Shown piece by piece: positions 26,401 to 35,230 of a stretch of 64,000 nucleotides of DNA (positions are counted from its first letter, which is position 1; each line of letters opens with the position of its first letter). Source of the DNA: Prolixibacteraceae bacterium. Its GTDB lineage: Bacteria; Bacteroidota; Bacteroidia; Bacteroidales; Prolixibacteraceae. A program made the position numbers and the translations under genes. The stretch is from positions 2,790,001 to 2,854,000 of the forward strand of contig CP082230.1 of NCBI GenBank assembly GCA_019856515.1. Direction: 5' to 3'. The notes beneath the pieces were generated by a model that saw nothing but the letters and a program-made list of their open reading frames with translations, made no database searches and was not told the DNA's origin.

Positions 26401-26865
26401 CATACTCCTTGCATAATATTCAACCAATAAATGAAATGAATAAAGGGGGAGAACCATCATGACAATAATGAGTTAAATCAACAATAATGAAAAAAGATAG
26501 CACTTTTTTAATATTTAGTCAGGCTATCTCTAACTCAATCATATTATAAGTCATATGGAAAATAAATAAAAATGCATCGTCACAATAATACGATAAGTAT
26601 TATATCGTGGTGATGCATTTTTATTATTTGTATCAAATAAGATATTTTATTACCTAATGGTATCTTAGTATGGGACGAATCGTACTTTTTACACTTATTT
26701 ATTTCGAGTCTAGACAATTTTTCATACTATTGTTACAAAGTTTATACATCTGTCTCCGTAACATTATGATTAACGGTATTTTCTTATAACCTCTCCCTCA
26801 TCATAATTGTTATCCTCTTAAAGGCACAAGTATATTTAATCTAAAAACAATAATAGAAAAGGATT
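26401..26865. other. Intergenic stretch between pyrF and nhaD
   Basis: AT-rich, 465 bases. Apart from the hairpin at 26565-26625 I see no gene. The nhaD promoter presumably lies in the last 200 bases, but no complete consensus was found. Confidence 0.4.
26565..26625. terminator. Long bidirectional hairpin after pyrF
   Basis: Outer arms AATAAAAATGCATC/GATGCATTTTTATT are perfect over 14 bp. An inner CAC/GTG and ATAATAC/GTATTAT stem extends it to 61 bases. The A and T runs at the base give it terminator character in both directions. Confidence 0.75.
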
Positions 26866-28248
26866 ATGATCGCATTTAATGTCATGATCGCTGTCTTTGT
26901 ATTAGGCTACCTTGGTATTGTACTAGAACACAATACTAAAATCAACAAAGCAGCGGCAGCTCTCATTATGGGAGGCCTACTATGGGCAATTTACGCACTA
27001 TTTGGAACTGAAATTTTAGGCTTAGACTATAGTAGTAGCTGGCATCATTATCTTCATTCCGGTGGAGAAAAAAATGGTTTAGTTGACTTCATTGTTCACC
27101 ACGAATTGGTGGAACACCTATACGAAATTTCAGCTATTCTATTCTTCCTTTTAGGAGCAATGGGTATTGTTGAAATTGTTGACTCATTTCAAGGATTTCG
27201 CGTCATTACAGACCAGATAAAGACTCGAAATATTGTTAAGCTTATATGGGTTATTTCAATATTAACATTCTTCATGTCCGCCGTATTAGATAACCTAACA
27301 ACTACAATTGTCATGGTTACCCTAATTCGTAAAATACTTGATAACAAAGAAAATCGTTGGTTCTTCGCATCCATGATTGTTCTAAGTGCCAACGCAGGTG
27401 GTGCATTTTCACCCATCGGTGATGTCACAACCATTATGCTATGGATTGGAGGACAAGTAACATCAACTCATATTATCACATCTCTATTCATCCCGAGTTT
27501 GGTAAGTATGCTAATACCTCTATTCATCGCCTCTATAGTATTGAAGGGTAAGAGAGAGGAACCACAACTGGAAGAATCTGAAACAAGAGAATATACAACT
27601 CCGGGAGAGCGAAAACTAATCTTCTTTGCTGGAATCATCTGCCTGTTATTTGTTCCTGTTTTTAAAACAGTCACACACCTGCCTCCTTTCATTGGTATGT
27701 TATTAGGCTTAGGAGTAATGTGGTTTGTATCAGAAGTAATGATCCAAAAGAAGCCTCATGATGACCAACGTAAATTAAGTGTAATCAAGACTATTCACAA
27801 ACTGGATACACCAACCATCCTATTCTTCTTAGGAGTACTACTAGGGGTATCTGCACTTACATCTGCAGGTCAACTTGATATGATGGCCGAATTAATGGAC
27901 AAACATATTGGAGATATTTACGGTATCAATATCGCCATTGGGTTCTTATCTTCGATTGTAGATAACGTACCATTGGTAGCTAGTGCCATGGGTATGTACG
28001 AAGTGGCAGGAGCTGATGCAGTTGGCTACCTAACAAACTTTGTTCAAGATGGTCAATTTTGGTCTTTCCTTGCATACTGTGCAGGTACAGGAGGATCAAT
28101 CCTTATCGTCGGTTCTGCAGCAGGAGTAGCAGCCATGGGAATGGAAGGAATCACTTTTGGGTGGTACTTCAAAAAGATATCATGGATTGCAGCTATTGGA
28201 TACTTAGCAGGTGCTTTCACCTATATGTTCTGTAACGGCGTATTCTAG
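26866..28248 (+). CDS. nhaD: Sodium:proton antiporter, NhaD family
   Basis: A 460-residue inner-membrane protein with about 12 predicted segments, beginning MIAFNVMIAVFVLGYLGIVL. Typical NhaD motifs are KAAAALIMGGLLWAIYALFG, the charged DNLTTTIVMVTLIRK, NAGGAFSPIGDVTTIMLW, and IVDNVPLVASAMGMY near the end. NhaD exports Na+ or Li+ in exchange for protons and is common in marine and salt-tolerant bacteria, which fits the suggested habitat. It is a single gene closed by a terminator. Confidence 0.95.
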   Translation: MIAFNVMIAVFVLGYLGIVLEHNTKINKAAAALIMGGLLWAIYALFGTEILGLDYSSSWHHYLHSGGEKNGLVDFIVHHELVEHLYEISAILFFLLGAMGIVEIVDSFQGFRVITDQIKTRNIVKLIWVISILTFFMSAVLDNLTTTIVMVTLIRKILDNKENRWFFASMIVLSANAGGAFSPIGDVTTIMLWIGGQVTSTHIITSLFIPSLVSMLIPLFIASIVLKGKREEPQLEESETREYTTPGERKLIFFAGIICLLFVPVFKTVTHLPPFIGMLLGLGVMWFVSEVMIQKKPHDDQRKLSVIKTIHKLDTPTILFFLGVLLGVSALTSAGQLDMMAELMDKHIGDIYGINIAIGFLSSIVDNVPLVASAMGMYEVAGADAVGYLTNFVQDGQFWSFLAYCAGTGGSILIVGSAAGVAAMGMEGITFGWYFKKISWIAAIGYLAGAFTYMFCNGVF

Positions 28249-28267
28249 AGACGACATAAAAATCTAA

Positions 28268-28294
28268 AATGGGGGACTAATATAGTCCCCCATT
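28268..28294 (+). terminator. Terminator after nhaD
   Basis: A perfect 12-bp stem AATGGGGGACTA/TAGTCCCCCATT with a 3-base loop and AT-rich tail; it may also serve the convergent minus-strand operon. Confidence 0.85.
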
Positions 28295-28361
28295 ATATTC
28301 TCATATTGACAACACCGAGACAAATAATCTCTACTAAAGTACTTCCAACTTAAATAAAAAT

Positions 28362-28904
28362 CTATTTAAACTGTTCTGCAGGGTGACTCCACACAAATGG
28401 ATCTGCATATGGTCCTGAAATAGATGATGTTGATTCAATACCATCCAGAATTCCTGGAGTAAATACTTTAGCAAACCAGTTCTCAAGAGGCATCTCCGAT
28501 TCTGCAGGGATACCAATTTTATGTGGTGCATTATATCTTCTACCATAATGATGTTTTTCGCCAGCGATAAACACAACATCAGGATTAAGTTCTCTCTCAG
28601 CAATATCCATAAGTTCACTTGCCAATCCTTGTCGTTGAAATCCAGGCAAAACAGCTAGTGGTGCTAAAACATAACATTTTAACTCTGGTGCAGAATCAAT
28701 AGTAATAGGTGTATAACAAGCATGAGCCACCTCTTTATAAATAATCGAGTAACTACCATCTTTAATCAAATCTATAGCCAAGTTGGCATACAGTTTTGCA
28801 TGTCTTTCATCATATAACCCTCCTGCTTCTTTGAATGCAGTAAACTCTATATGTGAGGCCAATTCGATATGCTCTTTACTTTGAGCCTTTGTACAGTATT
28901 TCAT
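28362..28904 (-). CDS. GNAT family N-acetyltransferase
   Basis: A 180-residue protein. The acetyl-CoA binding region is clear: LAPLAVLPGFQRQGLASELM (motif A, with the R-Q-G-L-A turn) followed by a helix and the strand VVFIAGE. The C-terminal part (YGRRYNAPHKIGIP, then LENWFAKVFTPGIL) matches the class of small acetyltransferases annotated as putative acyl-CoA N-acyltransferases with unknown substrates. Start ATG 28904 lies 40 bases after the RsgA stop, so it is probably the last gene of the TetR-controlled operon. The combination with ribosome-assembly genes makes a ribosomal or translation-related substrate possible, but that is a guess. Confidence 0.85.
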   Translation of the reverse strand: MKYCTKAQSKEHIELASHIEFTAFKEAGGLYDERHAKLYANLAIDLIKDGSYSIIYKEVAHACYTPITIDSAPELKCYVLAPLAVLPGFQRQGLASELMDIAERELNPDVVFIAGEKHHYGRRYNAPHKIGIPAESEMPLENWFAKVFTPGILDGIESTSSISGPYADPFVWSHPAEQFK

Positions 28905-28944
28905 TTTTAAATAAGTATTAGCATTATTAAATAAGTACTTAAAA

Positions 28945-29964
28945 TCATCCGATAAACTTATGCTTCATCATCTTCTGCTTCAGCTTTGTGAAGTTCTTAT
29001 CATATTGTCTCTCTCCAGCAAAGGATTTCTCAGATCTCTTACGATCCCAAAAGTCAATCTCTCTCTTTAATTGCAGATAACTATCATACCTTTCAGGAGT
29101 TATATAACCTTCTTCTAGTTGCTCTTGCACAGCACACCCTGGTTCTCCCTGGTGTGTACAATCACGAAATTTACACTCATCAGAGATCGTGGATATCTCC
29201 TCAAACAGCTTATCTACATCATCATTATCTGCCCATGACTGGACATCTCTTAAGCCAGGAGAATCAATCACATAAGCCCCACTCTCTAGCTCGAACATAT
29301 AGGATGAAGTCGTGGTATGTCTTCCCCTCTTATTACTCCTTTTGACTTTAGATGTTTTTTGCAACTCTTCTTTCATTAAGAAATTAGTAATTGTTGACTT
29401 CCCAACACCTGAAGGACCGATAAACACCCCTACCTTCTCCTGCTCTAGATAACTCAAAATAGCATTGATACCAGTACCTTCAATAGTACTTGTCACCAAA
29501 ATATCAACTCCAGGAGCAATCGTTTCTGCCTGACACTTCACTAAATCAGATATACTATTTTGGTCCGATTTATTCAGAACAATAATAGGTGTTGCACCGC
29601 TATTCCAAGCAACCAACATCAACCTCTCAAGCAAGCGATCTGAATAGTTTCTACCTCCATCCAATCCTAATACAACAAAAACATAATCTATATTCACTGC
29701 TAATATCTGACTACGGCTAGATCTACCTACAGACTGTCGCATAATACAATTCTTACGCTCAAAGACTTCTGTTATTATAAAATGTCCATCTAAATCAATT
29801 GCTTCAATCCAATCTCCAACACATGGAATAACTTCACCACCATTTTCGTCAAAATAGATAGCTCCTTTAAGACTTGCATTATATATATCAGCACCTATCT
29901 TAATATTATATCGATCATATTGCTTCTCCACAACACGACCACGAACAGTCTGATTAATACACAT
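28945..29964 (-). CDS. rsgA: Ribosome small subunit-dependent GTPase A, second paralogue
   Basis: A 339-residue circularly permuted GTPase. G4 is NKSD (131-134), G1 GPSGVGKS (183-190) and G3 DSPG (234-237). The zinc site Cys264, Cys269, His271, Cys277 is intact. The N-terminal OB fold contains VEKQYDRYNIKIG. It differs strongly from the copy at 4356, so it is not a recent duplicate. Its start overlaps the end of the RNHCP gene by 11 bases, showing tight coupling. RsgA works in 30S maturation, and bacteria sometimes carry extra copies for stress. The TetR-type operator at the head of this operon suggests induced expression. Confidence 0.92.
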   Translation of the reverse strand: MCINQTVRGRVVEKQYDRYNIKIGADIYNASLKGAIYFDENGGEVIPCVGDWIEAIDLDGHFIITEVFERKNCIMRQSVGRSSRSQILAVNIDYVFVVLGLDGGRNYSDRLLERLMLVAWNSGATPIIVLNKSDQNSISDLVKCQAETIAPGVDILVTSTIEGTGINAILSYLEQEKVGVFIGPSGVGKSTITNFLMKEELQKTSKVKRSNKRGRHTTTSSYMFELESGAYVIDSPGLRDVQSWADNDDVDKLFEEISTISDECKFRDCTHQGEPGCAVQEQLEEGYITPERYDSYLQLKREIDFWDRKRSEKSFAGERQYDKNFTKLKQKMMKHKFIG

Positions 29965-30361
29965 TCTCAGCTCCTTTCTTTATCCCTAATTCATTCAATA
30001 AAGAGATAATTGAATCTGAAGTAAATGGCAAATTCAATACTGGTTTTAATGCAATTGTTAACAACAATAATTCATTATCATCTGCTGCAATCCGATTTAA
30101 TCGCGTCACACCACATTTGTTGCATTTATGAATAATAGACCACTCATTATTTTTCTGTACATATATACCTATTGGAACCATTGCACCTCGACAACTAGAC
30201 CGACGGTCGCCAGGAGTGATATCTACATGCAAACTACACAAACAGTGTGGACAGTGGTTACGATGGTTCCCTCCAATCGATAATGGAGCAACAGCTTTAC
30301 CACAAGAGCAACAAATAAAAGACTCTAATGGATTGTTTCTTAATATTTTATTTCGTGTCAT
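29954..30361 (-). CDS. RNHCP-domain zinc-ribbon protein
   Basis: A 135-residue protein with the family signature: FICCSCGKAV, then GGNHRNHCPHCLCSLHVD, PGDRRSSCRGAMVPIG, and a second ribbon HKCNKCGVTRLNRIAADDN. Paired CxxC knuckles indicate one or two structural zinc ions. RNHCP proteins are small and widespread, and have no established activity; they often sit near RsgA genes in Firmicutes as well. Here the gene overlaps rsgA by 11 bases. I infer a shared role in ribosome assembly or its control, unproven. Confidence 0.88.
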   Translation of the reverse strand: MTRNKILRNNPLESFICCSCGKAVAPLSIGGNHRNHCPHCLCSLHVDITPGDRRSSCRGAMVPIGIYVQKNNEWSIIHKCNKCGVTRLNRIAADDNELLLLTIALKPVLNLPFTSDSIISLLNELGIKKGAENVY

Positions 30362-30414
30362 TTCTACTCATCAATATTTCATTGTAAATGATTAGTAATG
30401 ACCAATCATCTACC

Positions 30415-30963
30415 TTATGATGTATACCTTTGGATCATCTGTTCTTTTACTGTTTCCAAAGGGTATTCATCCGTTTTATAGATATAGTTTATCGCTATAC
30501 CATCTAATTCTGAGGTGAACATATATTTAAGAATACTACTCTTTTCATGATGTACCCCCTTTAATAATCTCTCAGCAAAACCTAATAGGATATCTGAACG
30601 CTCTTCAATCAGATCAATCAATATTAACCGTGTTGTCGGATAGAACATTACACTCAAATAGAGCTGAAAGAACTCTTTATCTTCTTCCATCTGGTGAAAT
30701 ATTCTTTCAATATGCTGTCTTAACCGAACCTTCGGATCCATCCCTTCACTTTGCTCTTCGTACTCCTCAATCATCTTAACAACAATGCCTGTTGTAGAAC
30801 TAAAGATCTCTCTCAAAAGCTCATTCTTATTCTTAAAATGATGGAATACAAGTCCATTAGAAACATTCGCCATTTTGCAGATCGCGGATATAGAAGTATT
30901 CTCAAATCCTTGTTCAGAAAATAGCTTTGTCGCGGAATCAATTATCTGTTTTCTTTTGTCCAT
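30415..30963 (-). CDS. TetR/AcrR family transcriptional regulator
   Basis: A 182-residue protein with the canonical N-terminal DNA-binding region: KRKQIIDSATKLFSEQGFEN, TSISAICKMANVSNGLVFHHF, KNKNELLREIF (about residues 2-58). The rest is an all-helical ligand/dimer domain with no family-specific motif. It is the first gene of the minus-strand operon with RNHCP, rsgA and GNAT, 53 bases ahead of RNHCP. A perfect palindrome and consensus promoter lie directly upstream, so autoregulation by repression is very likely; the inducer is unknown. Confidence 0.93.
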   Translation of the reverse strand: MDKRKQIIDSATKLFSEQGFENTSISAICKMANVSNGLVFHHFKNKNELLREIFSSTTGIVVKMIEEYEEQSEGMDPKVRLRQHIERIFHQMEEDKEFFQLYLSVMFYPTTRLILIDLIEERSDILLGFAERLLKGVHHEKSSILKYMFTSELDGIAINYIYKTDEYPLETVKEQMIQRYTS

Positions 30964-30983
30964 AAAATCAATAAATTACAAAA

Positions 30984-31001
30984 ACCGAGTGATCACTCGG
31001 T
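30984..31001. promoter_or_regulatory. TetR-type operator
   Basis: The perfect 18-bp palindrome ACCGAGTGATCACTCGGT is of a type often seen for TetR-family repressors. It begins 4 bases downstream of the -7 box on the minus strand, covering the expected transcription start. Confidence 0.88.
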
Positions 31002-31004
31002 CAG

Positions 31005-31034
31005 CAAAAGTATGAAATAAATAATAAACTCCAA
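31005..31034 (-). promoter_or_regulatory. Promoter of the tetR-RNHCP-rsgA-GNAT operon
   Basis: On the minus strand TTG (31034-31032), 19-base spacer, TACTTTTG (31012-31005): both elements and spacing match the Bacteroidota consensus. The start point would fall inside the palindrome at 30984-31001. Confidence 0.85.
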
Positions 31035-31138
31035 CACTTAAGAAATATATTATACATTTTCAACAAACTAAAAACCACTATCTTCCATTCAAAGAGGATA
31101 CGTCAAGCAACTTCAAAACCGATCATTAGGATAACTCA

Positions 31139-31321
31139 ATGAAAGATTTTAAACACTCATCTGACATCAGACACAAAGGACATACATCAACATTATATAA
31201 ATATTATTCTCCAAATGATACGCCAAGAACCTCATCGATAAGTAATAATTCGACACCACCTGTTAGAGGATATAAAAAAAAGGAGGCCGTACCTTCCACG
31301 AATAACAACCGCTATCCATAA
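31139..31321 (+). CDS. Possible 60-residue polar protein
   Basis: Open frame with ATG start, rich in Ser, Thr, Asn, Lys and Pro (for example NDTPRTSSISNNSTPPVRGY). It has no hydrophobic segment or known motif. There is no clear ribosome binding site or promoter. It may be a chance frame. Confidence 0.25.
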   Translation: MKDFKHSSDIRHKGHTSTLYKYYSPNDTPRTSSISNNSTPPVRGYKKKEAVPSTNNNRYP

Positions 31322-31380
31322 AAAGACAAGATCCCCCTTTCCGAGTGATACTTTTATGTAGAATGTATCAAGTCATCGTA

Positions 31381-31557
31381 TTAATCCTTATTCTTATATA
31401 AATACCTAAACATCATAGCTATTCCCACTAAAGTGATTATCATACCAATCACTAAAAATAGAAAAACAGTACTTGTCAGATCGTTGAAAAACCACTCAGC
31501 AATACATCCAATAATAATTACACCTCCAATAATGTATACCCACAGTCCTTTTTTCAT
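31381..31557 (-). CDS. Small two-helix membrane protein (58 aa)
   Basis: ATG at 31557, stop at 31381-31383. It begins MKKGLWVYIIGGVIIIGCIA, followed by EWFFNDLTST and a second hydrophobic helix VFLFLVIGMIITLVGIAMMF with a basic end RYLYKNKD. The two well-formed transmembrane segments with positive termini make a real protein likely despite the small size. I do not recognise the family; small membrane proteins of this shape are common and mostly uncharacterised. Confidence 0.6.
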   Translation of the reverse strand: MKKGLWVYIIGGVIIIGCIAEWFFNDLTSTVFLFLVIGMIITLVGIAMMFRYLYKNKD

Positions 31558-31855
31558 AATACTCGATGTTAATATGCATTGGTTTATCTATAAGAAAACA
31601 ATATACAAAAAGGGACTAGACATAAAAAGTTAGACACAACAAACTAAGCATTGAAAATCCCCACAATTGGAACAATGCTATAACTATTCATATGCTATAA
31701 TCCCACAAGCTTTCATCCCAATAAACCACATTAATTAATTGTTATCTTATTGTTATAAAACATGTTAACTCACCTCTAGTTTTACACAACTTCTTTGTAA
31801 ATTTAAAGGACATCGTTAAGATGTAACTCGTTTATTAACCAAAAACTCTCTGAAT

Positions 31856-32104
31856 ATGGCAGAAAAAATGACTTTCAATGAGCTAAGAAGGATAAAAGAC
31901 AGTCTACCAGATGGCACGATGTCTCGCATAGCGTCAGAGTTAGGTATTACGACAGCTACAGTACGAAATTACTTTGGTGGATCAAATTGGAAAGATGGTA
32001 CCAGTGTTGGTATACATTTAGAGAGAGGCCCTGGTGGTGGAGTGGTCATGCTAGATGATACCACTATTCTAAACAGAGCAAGAAACATATTAGATGAATC
32101 GTAA
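31856..32104 (+). CDS. Small helix-turn-helix protein
   Basis: An 82-residue protein. Residues 5-40 read as a helix-turn-helix (ELRRIKDSLPDGTMSRIASELGI, quoted in parts: SRIASELGI, TTATVRNYF), like the DNA-binding part of Xre or Fis-type proteins. The following GGSNWKDGTSVGIHLERGPGG and the acidic end DDTTILNRARNILDES are typical of a short conserved protein found in many Bacteroidota. It is possibly a nucleoid or regulatory protein. A terminator-like hairpin separates it from convergent glmM. Confidence 0.7.
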   Translation: MAEKMTFNELRRIKDSLPDGTMSRIASELGITTATVRNYFGGSNWKDGTSVGIHLERGPGGGVVMLDDTTILNRARNILDES

Positions 32105-32134
32105 AGATTAGCACCTACGATTTACAAGAAGAAG

Positions 32135-32197
32135 AAAAAAGAGGTAAAAAGATCTATCCGACAACATAAGCACATCGATCTGTTTACCCCTTTTTTT
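32135..32197. terminator. Bidirectional terminator between the HTH gene and glmM
   Basis: An imperfect stem AGAGGTAAAAAGATC with GATCTGTTTACCCCT is flanked by A6 on the left and T7 on the right, giving T tracts on both strands. Confidence 0.65.
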
Positions 32198-32204
32198 ATC
32201 AATA

Positions 32205-33587
32205 TTAGATCAAACCTTTAATGTCTGAAATAATCTGATTTGCCAAAGCATCTGCCTCCTCAATAGAAGGAGCTTCTGAATAGATACGAATAATTGGCTC
32301 TGTATTTGACTTTCTTAAGTGTACCCAACGGTCTGCAAAATCGATTTTAACCCCATCGATATTATTCACATTCTCGTGAGCATACTTCTCTTCCATCTTC
32401 ACCAACAAACCATCAACATCAATTTCCGGAGTCAACTCAATCTTATTCTTAGAGATAAAGTATGCTGGATATGTCGCTCTCAATGCAGAACAAGTCATCT
32501 GCTTATTTGCTAGATGTGTCAAGAAAAGACCAATACCAACCAAAGCATCACGACCAGAGTGGCTCGCTGGATAGATAACGCCTCCGTTTCCTTCTCCACC
32601 AATAATTGCATTGGTAGCCTTCATCTGTGCCACTACGTTCACCTCACCTACAGCTGAAGCAGTGTAGCTACATCCGTACTTTTCAGTTACATCACGCAAT
32701 ACACGAGAAGAAGAGAGGTTAGAAACCGTGTTACCAGGTGTTTTAGAAAGAACATAATCAGCCACTGCTGCTAAAGTATACTCTTCGTTAAACATCGAAC
32801 CATCTTCATTGATAATAGCCAAACGGTCCACGTCTGGATCAACAACAAATCCAACATCAACACCCTCTTTCTTAATAATAGCAGAAGTCTCTACCAAGTT
32901 CTCAGGAAGTGGTTCTGGAACATGAGCAAAATGACCTGTTGCTTCGCAGTTGATCTCCACAATCTGCTCCACACCGAATGCTTTCAACAATTTAGGAATA
33001 GCAATACCTCCTACAGAGTTCACTGCATCGATAGCCACTTTAAAGTTTGCTCTCTTGATCGCCTCTACATCAACCAACTCTAAATTCAATACGTGATCCA
33101 CATGGTAATCCGTATAATCTTTCTCTGACACTTGACCTAGATCGTCTACCTCTGCAAAAGTAAAAGCCTCATTTTCGGCAATAGCAAGAATCTCTTTTCC
33201 AGCCTTGTCATTCAAGAACTCTCCATCTGCATTCAATAGCTTCAATGCATTCCACTGCTTTGGGTTATGACTAGCAGTAAGAATAATACCTCCATCAGCT
33301 TTCTCTGCAGTTACAGCAAGCTCTGTTGTAGGTGTTGTCGCCAAACCAATATTCACTACGTCTACACCCATTCCCATCAATGTACCAACTACAAGTGAGT
33401 TGACCATCTCTCCTGAGATACGAGCATCACGTCCCACTACAATTGTCATCTTCTTATCGCCTGCTTGCGATTGCATAAAAGTGCTGTAAGATGCAGTAAA
33501 TTTAACTACGTCTAGAGGACTTAACCCCTCTCCTGCTTGTCCTCCGATAGTACCACGGATTCCAGAGATCGATTTAATAAGAGTCAT
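32205..33587 (-). CDS. glmM: Phosphoglucosamine mutase (phosphohexomutase family)
   Basis: A 460-residue protein with all four family motifs: the catalytic serine loop TASHNPKQWN, metal site DPDVDRLAI, sugar-binding GEGNGGVI, and phosphate-binding RKSNTEPIIRIYSEA. The opening TLIKSISGIRGTIGG is typical for Bacteroidota proteins annotated as GlmM, which converts glucosamine-6-P to glucosamine-1-P for peptidoglycan and lipopolysaccharide. A phosphomannomutase role cannot be excluded from sequence alone. It is a single gene, divergent from the pseudouridine synthase at 33848. Confidence 0.9.
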   Translation of the reverse strand: MTLIKSISGIRGTIGGQAGEGLSPLDVVKFTASYSTFMQSQAGDKKMTIVVGRDARISGEMVNSLVVGTLMGMGVDVVNIGLATTPTTELAVTAEKADGGIILTASHNPKQWNALKLLNADGEFLNDKAGKEILAIAENEAFTFAEVDDLGQVSEKDYTDYHVDHVLNLELVDVEAIKRANFKVAIDAVNSVGGIAIPKLLKAFGVEQIVEINCEATGHFAHVPEPLPENLVETSAIIKKEGVDVGFVVDPDVDRLAIINEDGSMFNEEYTLAAVADYVLSKTPGNTVSNLSSSRVLRDVTEKYGCSYTASAVGEVNVVAQMKATNAIIGGEGNGGVIYPASHSGRDALVGIGLFLTHLANKQMTCSALRATYPAYFISKNKIELTPEIDVDGLLVKMEEKYAHENVNNIDGVKIDFADRWVHLRKSNTEPIIRIYSEAPSIEEADALANQIISDIKGLI

Positions 33588-33847
33588 CTTGGTTTAAAAT
33601 TTTTTGATTAAGATACAAAGTTGTATAATTTCTTCACCAAAGTCAAACCTACCAGTAGGGAATGAACCATCCGATACTTAACTTTGTATTATAAGTTATA
33701 ATGGTAAGATTATTTGGGAATATGGAACTTTTAAAGATATAACTTCTCGATTTTTTTTATCATCTTTGTGCCCGATTTATTCAAATTACGTACAATATTT
33801 CTGATTATAAGAATATTGAACTATAATATTTTACATTAAAACATTAA

Positions 33848-34870
33848 ATGATGGGAGAAAGAAGACAGGCCCGAAGTGAAAAAAGGACCGTCGGTAAAGG
33901 GGGCTCTAGCGCAGGTCAAAGAGTAGGTAAAAGCCGACCAAAATCATCCGATGCACCAAAAGGTCGTAAAGGGGATGACCGTAGTGCACGTAAAGCACAA
34001 AGAGCACCTCGCCATTACAAACAAGAAGAGCAAGAGTCTGACCAATACATGTCTAACGACGGTAAAGTATTTAAGCAGAAGCCTAAATTCTCGGATATGG
34101 GCAAAGCTCCTCAAAAAAGAATCAAGAAGAATACCAATGTAAGCAAGCGCAATGACGACACAATGCGTCTGAATCGTTTCATTGCCAATGCAGGAATCTG
34201 TTCTCGTCGTGATGCGGATACATATATTGCTTCAGGAGTGGTTACTGTCAATGGAAGCCCCGTTACTGAAATGGGATTCCGTGTAAAGCCAGGAGATGAA
34301 GTAAACTTCTCAGGAGAGAAAATTACCGCAGAACAAAAGCGTTATATCCTACTGAACAAACCAAAAGGTTTTGTTACAACAGTAGACGATCCACACGCCG
34401 ACAAAACTGTGATGGAGCTTGTATCATCAGCTTGTAAAGAGAGATTATATCCTGTAGGACGTCTTGACAAAGAGACAACAGGACTTCTTCTATTTACAAA
34501 CGATGGTGACCTAACAACTCGTCTTACACACCCAAAATATAATCGTAAGAAGATCTATCATGTTTACTGTGATAAGAAAGTAACCAAAAATCATATCCGT
34601 CAGATCTTAGAAGGTGTTAACCTTGAAGATGGATTTGTAAAAGCAGATGCAGTAAGTTACGTAGATCAAGACGACACAAAACAAGTAGGTATAGAAATCC
34701 ACTCTGGTAAAAACCGTATTGTACGTCGTATCTTTGGTGCGCTAGGGTACAAGGTGATGAAACTAGATAGAGTATATTTCTGTGGTTTGACAAAACTAAA
34801 CTTACCTCGTGGTAAATGGAGACATCTAACACCAGATGAAATCTCATTCCTTCGAATGGGAAACTTTTAA
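33848..34870 (+). CDS. 23S rRNA pseudouridine synthase, RluB/RsuA type
   Basis: A 340-residue protein. The first 110 residues are a basic, low-complexity extension (many K, R, S, G, Q). Then comes an S4 RNA-binding domain (MRLNRFIANAGICSRRDAD) and the catalytic domain with LLNKPKGFVTTVDD, and the active-site loop PVGRLDKETTGLLLFTNDG with the catalytic Asp. The end SGKNRIVRRIFGALGY and LNLPRGKWRHLT is as in RluB. It isomerises a uridine in large-subunit rRNA, probably position 2605. The long basic tail is common in Bacteroidota members and may help RNA contact. The second ATG (33851) is equally likely as start. Confidence 0.9.
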   Translation: MMGERRQARSEKRTVGKGGSSAGQRVGKSRPKSSDAPKGRKGDDRSARKAQRAPRHYKQEEQESDQYMSNDGKVFKQKPKFSDMGKAPQKRIKKNTNVSKRNDDTMRLNRFIANAGICSRRDADTYIASGVVTVNGSPVTEMGFRVKPGDEVNFSGEKITAEQKRYILLNKPKGFVTTVDDPHADKTVMELVSSACKERLYPVGRLDKETTGLLLFTNDGDLTTRLTHPKYNRKKIYHVYCDKKVTKNHIRQILEGVNLEDGFVKADAVSYVDQDDTKQVGIEIHSGKNRIVRRIFGALGYKVMKLDRVYFCGLTKLNLPRGKWRHLTPDEISFLRMGNF

Positions 34871-34895
34871 TCCAGATATCATATCTCAAAATACG

Positions 34896-34924
34896 AAAGG
34901 TTGCCACAATGGCAACCTTTTTTT
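34896..34924 (+). terminator. Terminator after the pseudouridine synthase gene
   Basis: A perfect 11-bp stem AAAGGTTGCCA/TGGCAACCTTT with a 3-base loop and a run of seven T. Confidence 0.92.
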
Positions 34925-35230
34925 ATCTCAAAACCGCCCTAATACCGACGAAATAAAAACAAAACACATACACCGCTCCTAAATTAAAATATTGATTACT
35001 CCTCCACCCCACACTACATATCCTACATAAAAATTCCCCCAACACACATCCACTGTTTTGTTTCAGCAAGACAATACGGATTCTAATCAACATATCTCAC
35101 ACCATAAAACAGAATGTAATAACCGAGAACCTAAACAACAGTTTATTAGACACTTAAATACGAGAACAAAAAAAGTATAAAGAGATCGTAAAAGGAAAAT
35201 AAAATGGGAAATCAGGAGGCCTATACTAAA
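34925..35230. other. Intergenic stretch, nothing recognised
   Basis: About 300 bases, rich in A and C on the + strand. No frame with coding character, no strong dyad. Confidence 0.4.

Noticed and set aside
28362..30963. Reading the minus-strand operon as a toxin-antitoxin or drug-resistance module
   Set aside because: RsgA and RNHCP have no toxin features and no efflux or modifying enzyme is linked; TetR control alone is not sufficient.
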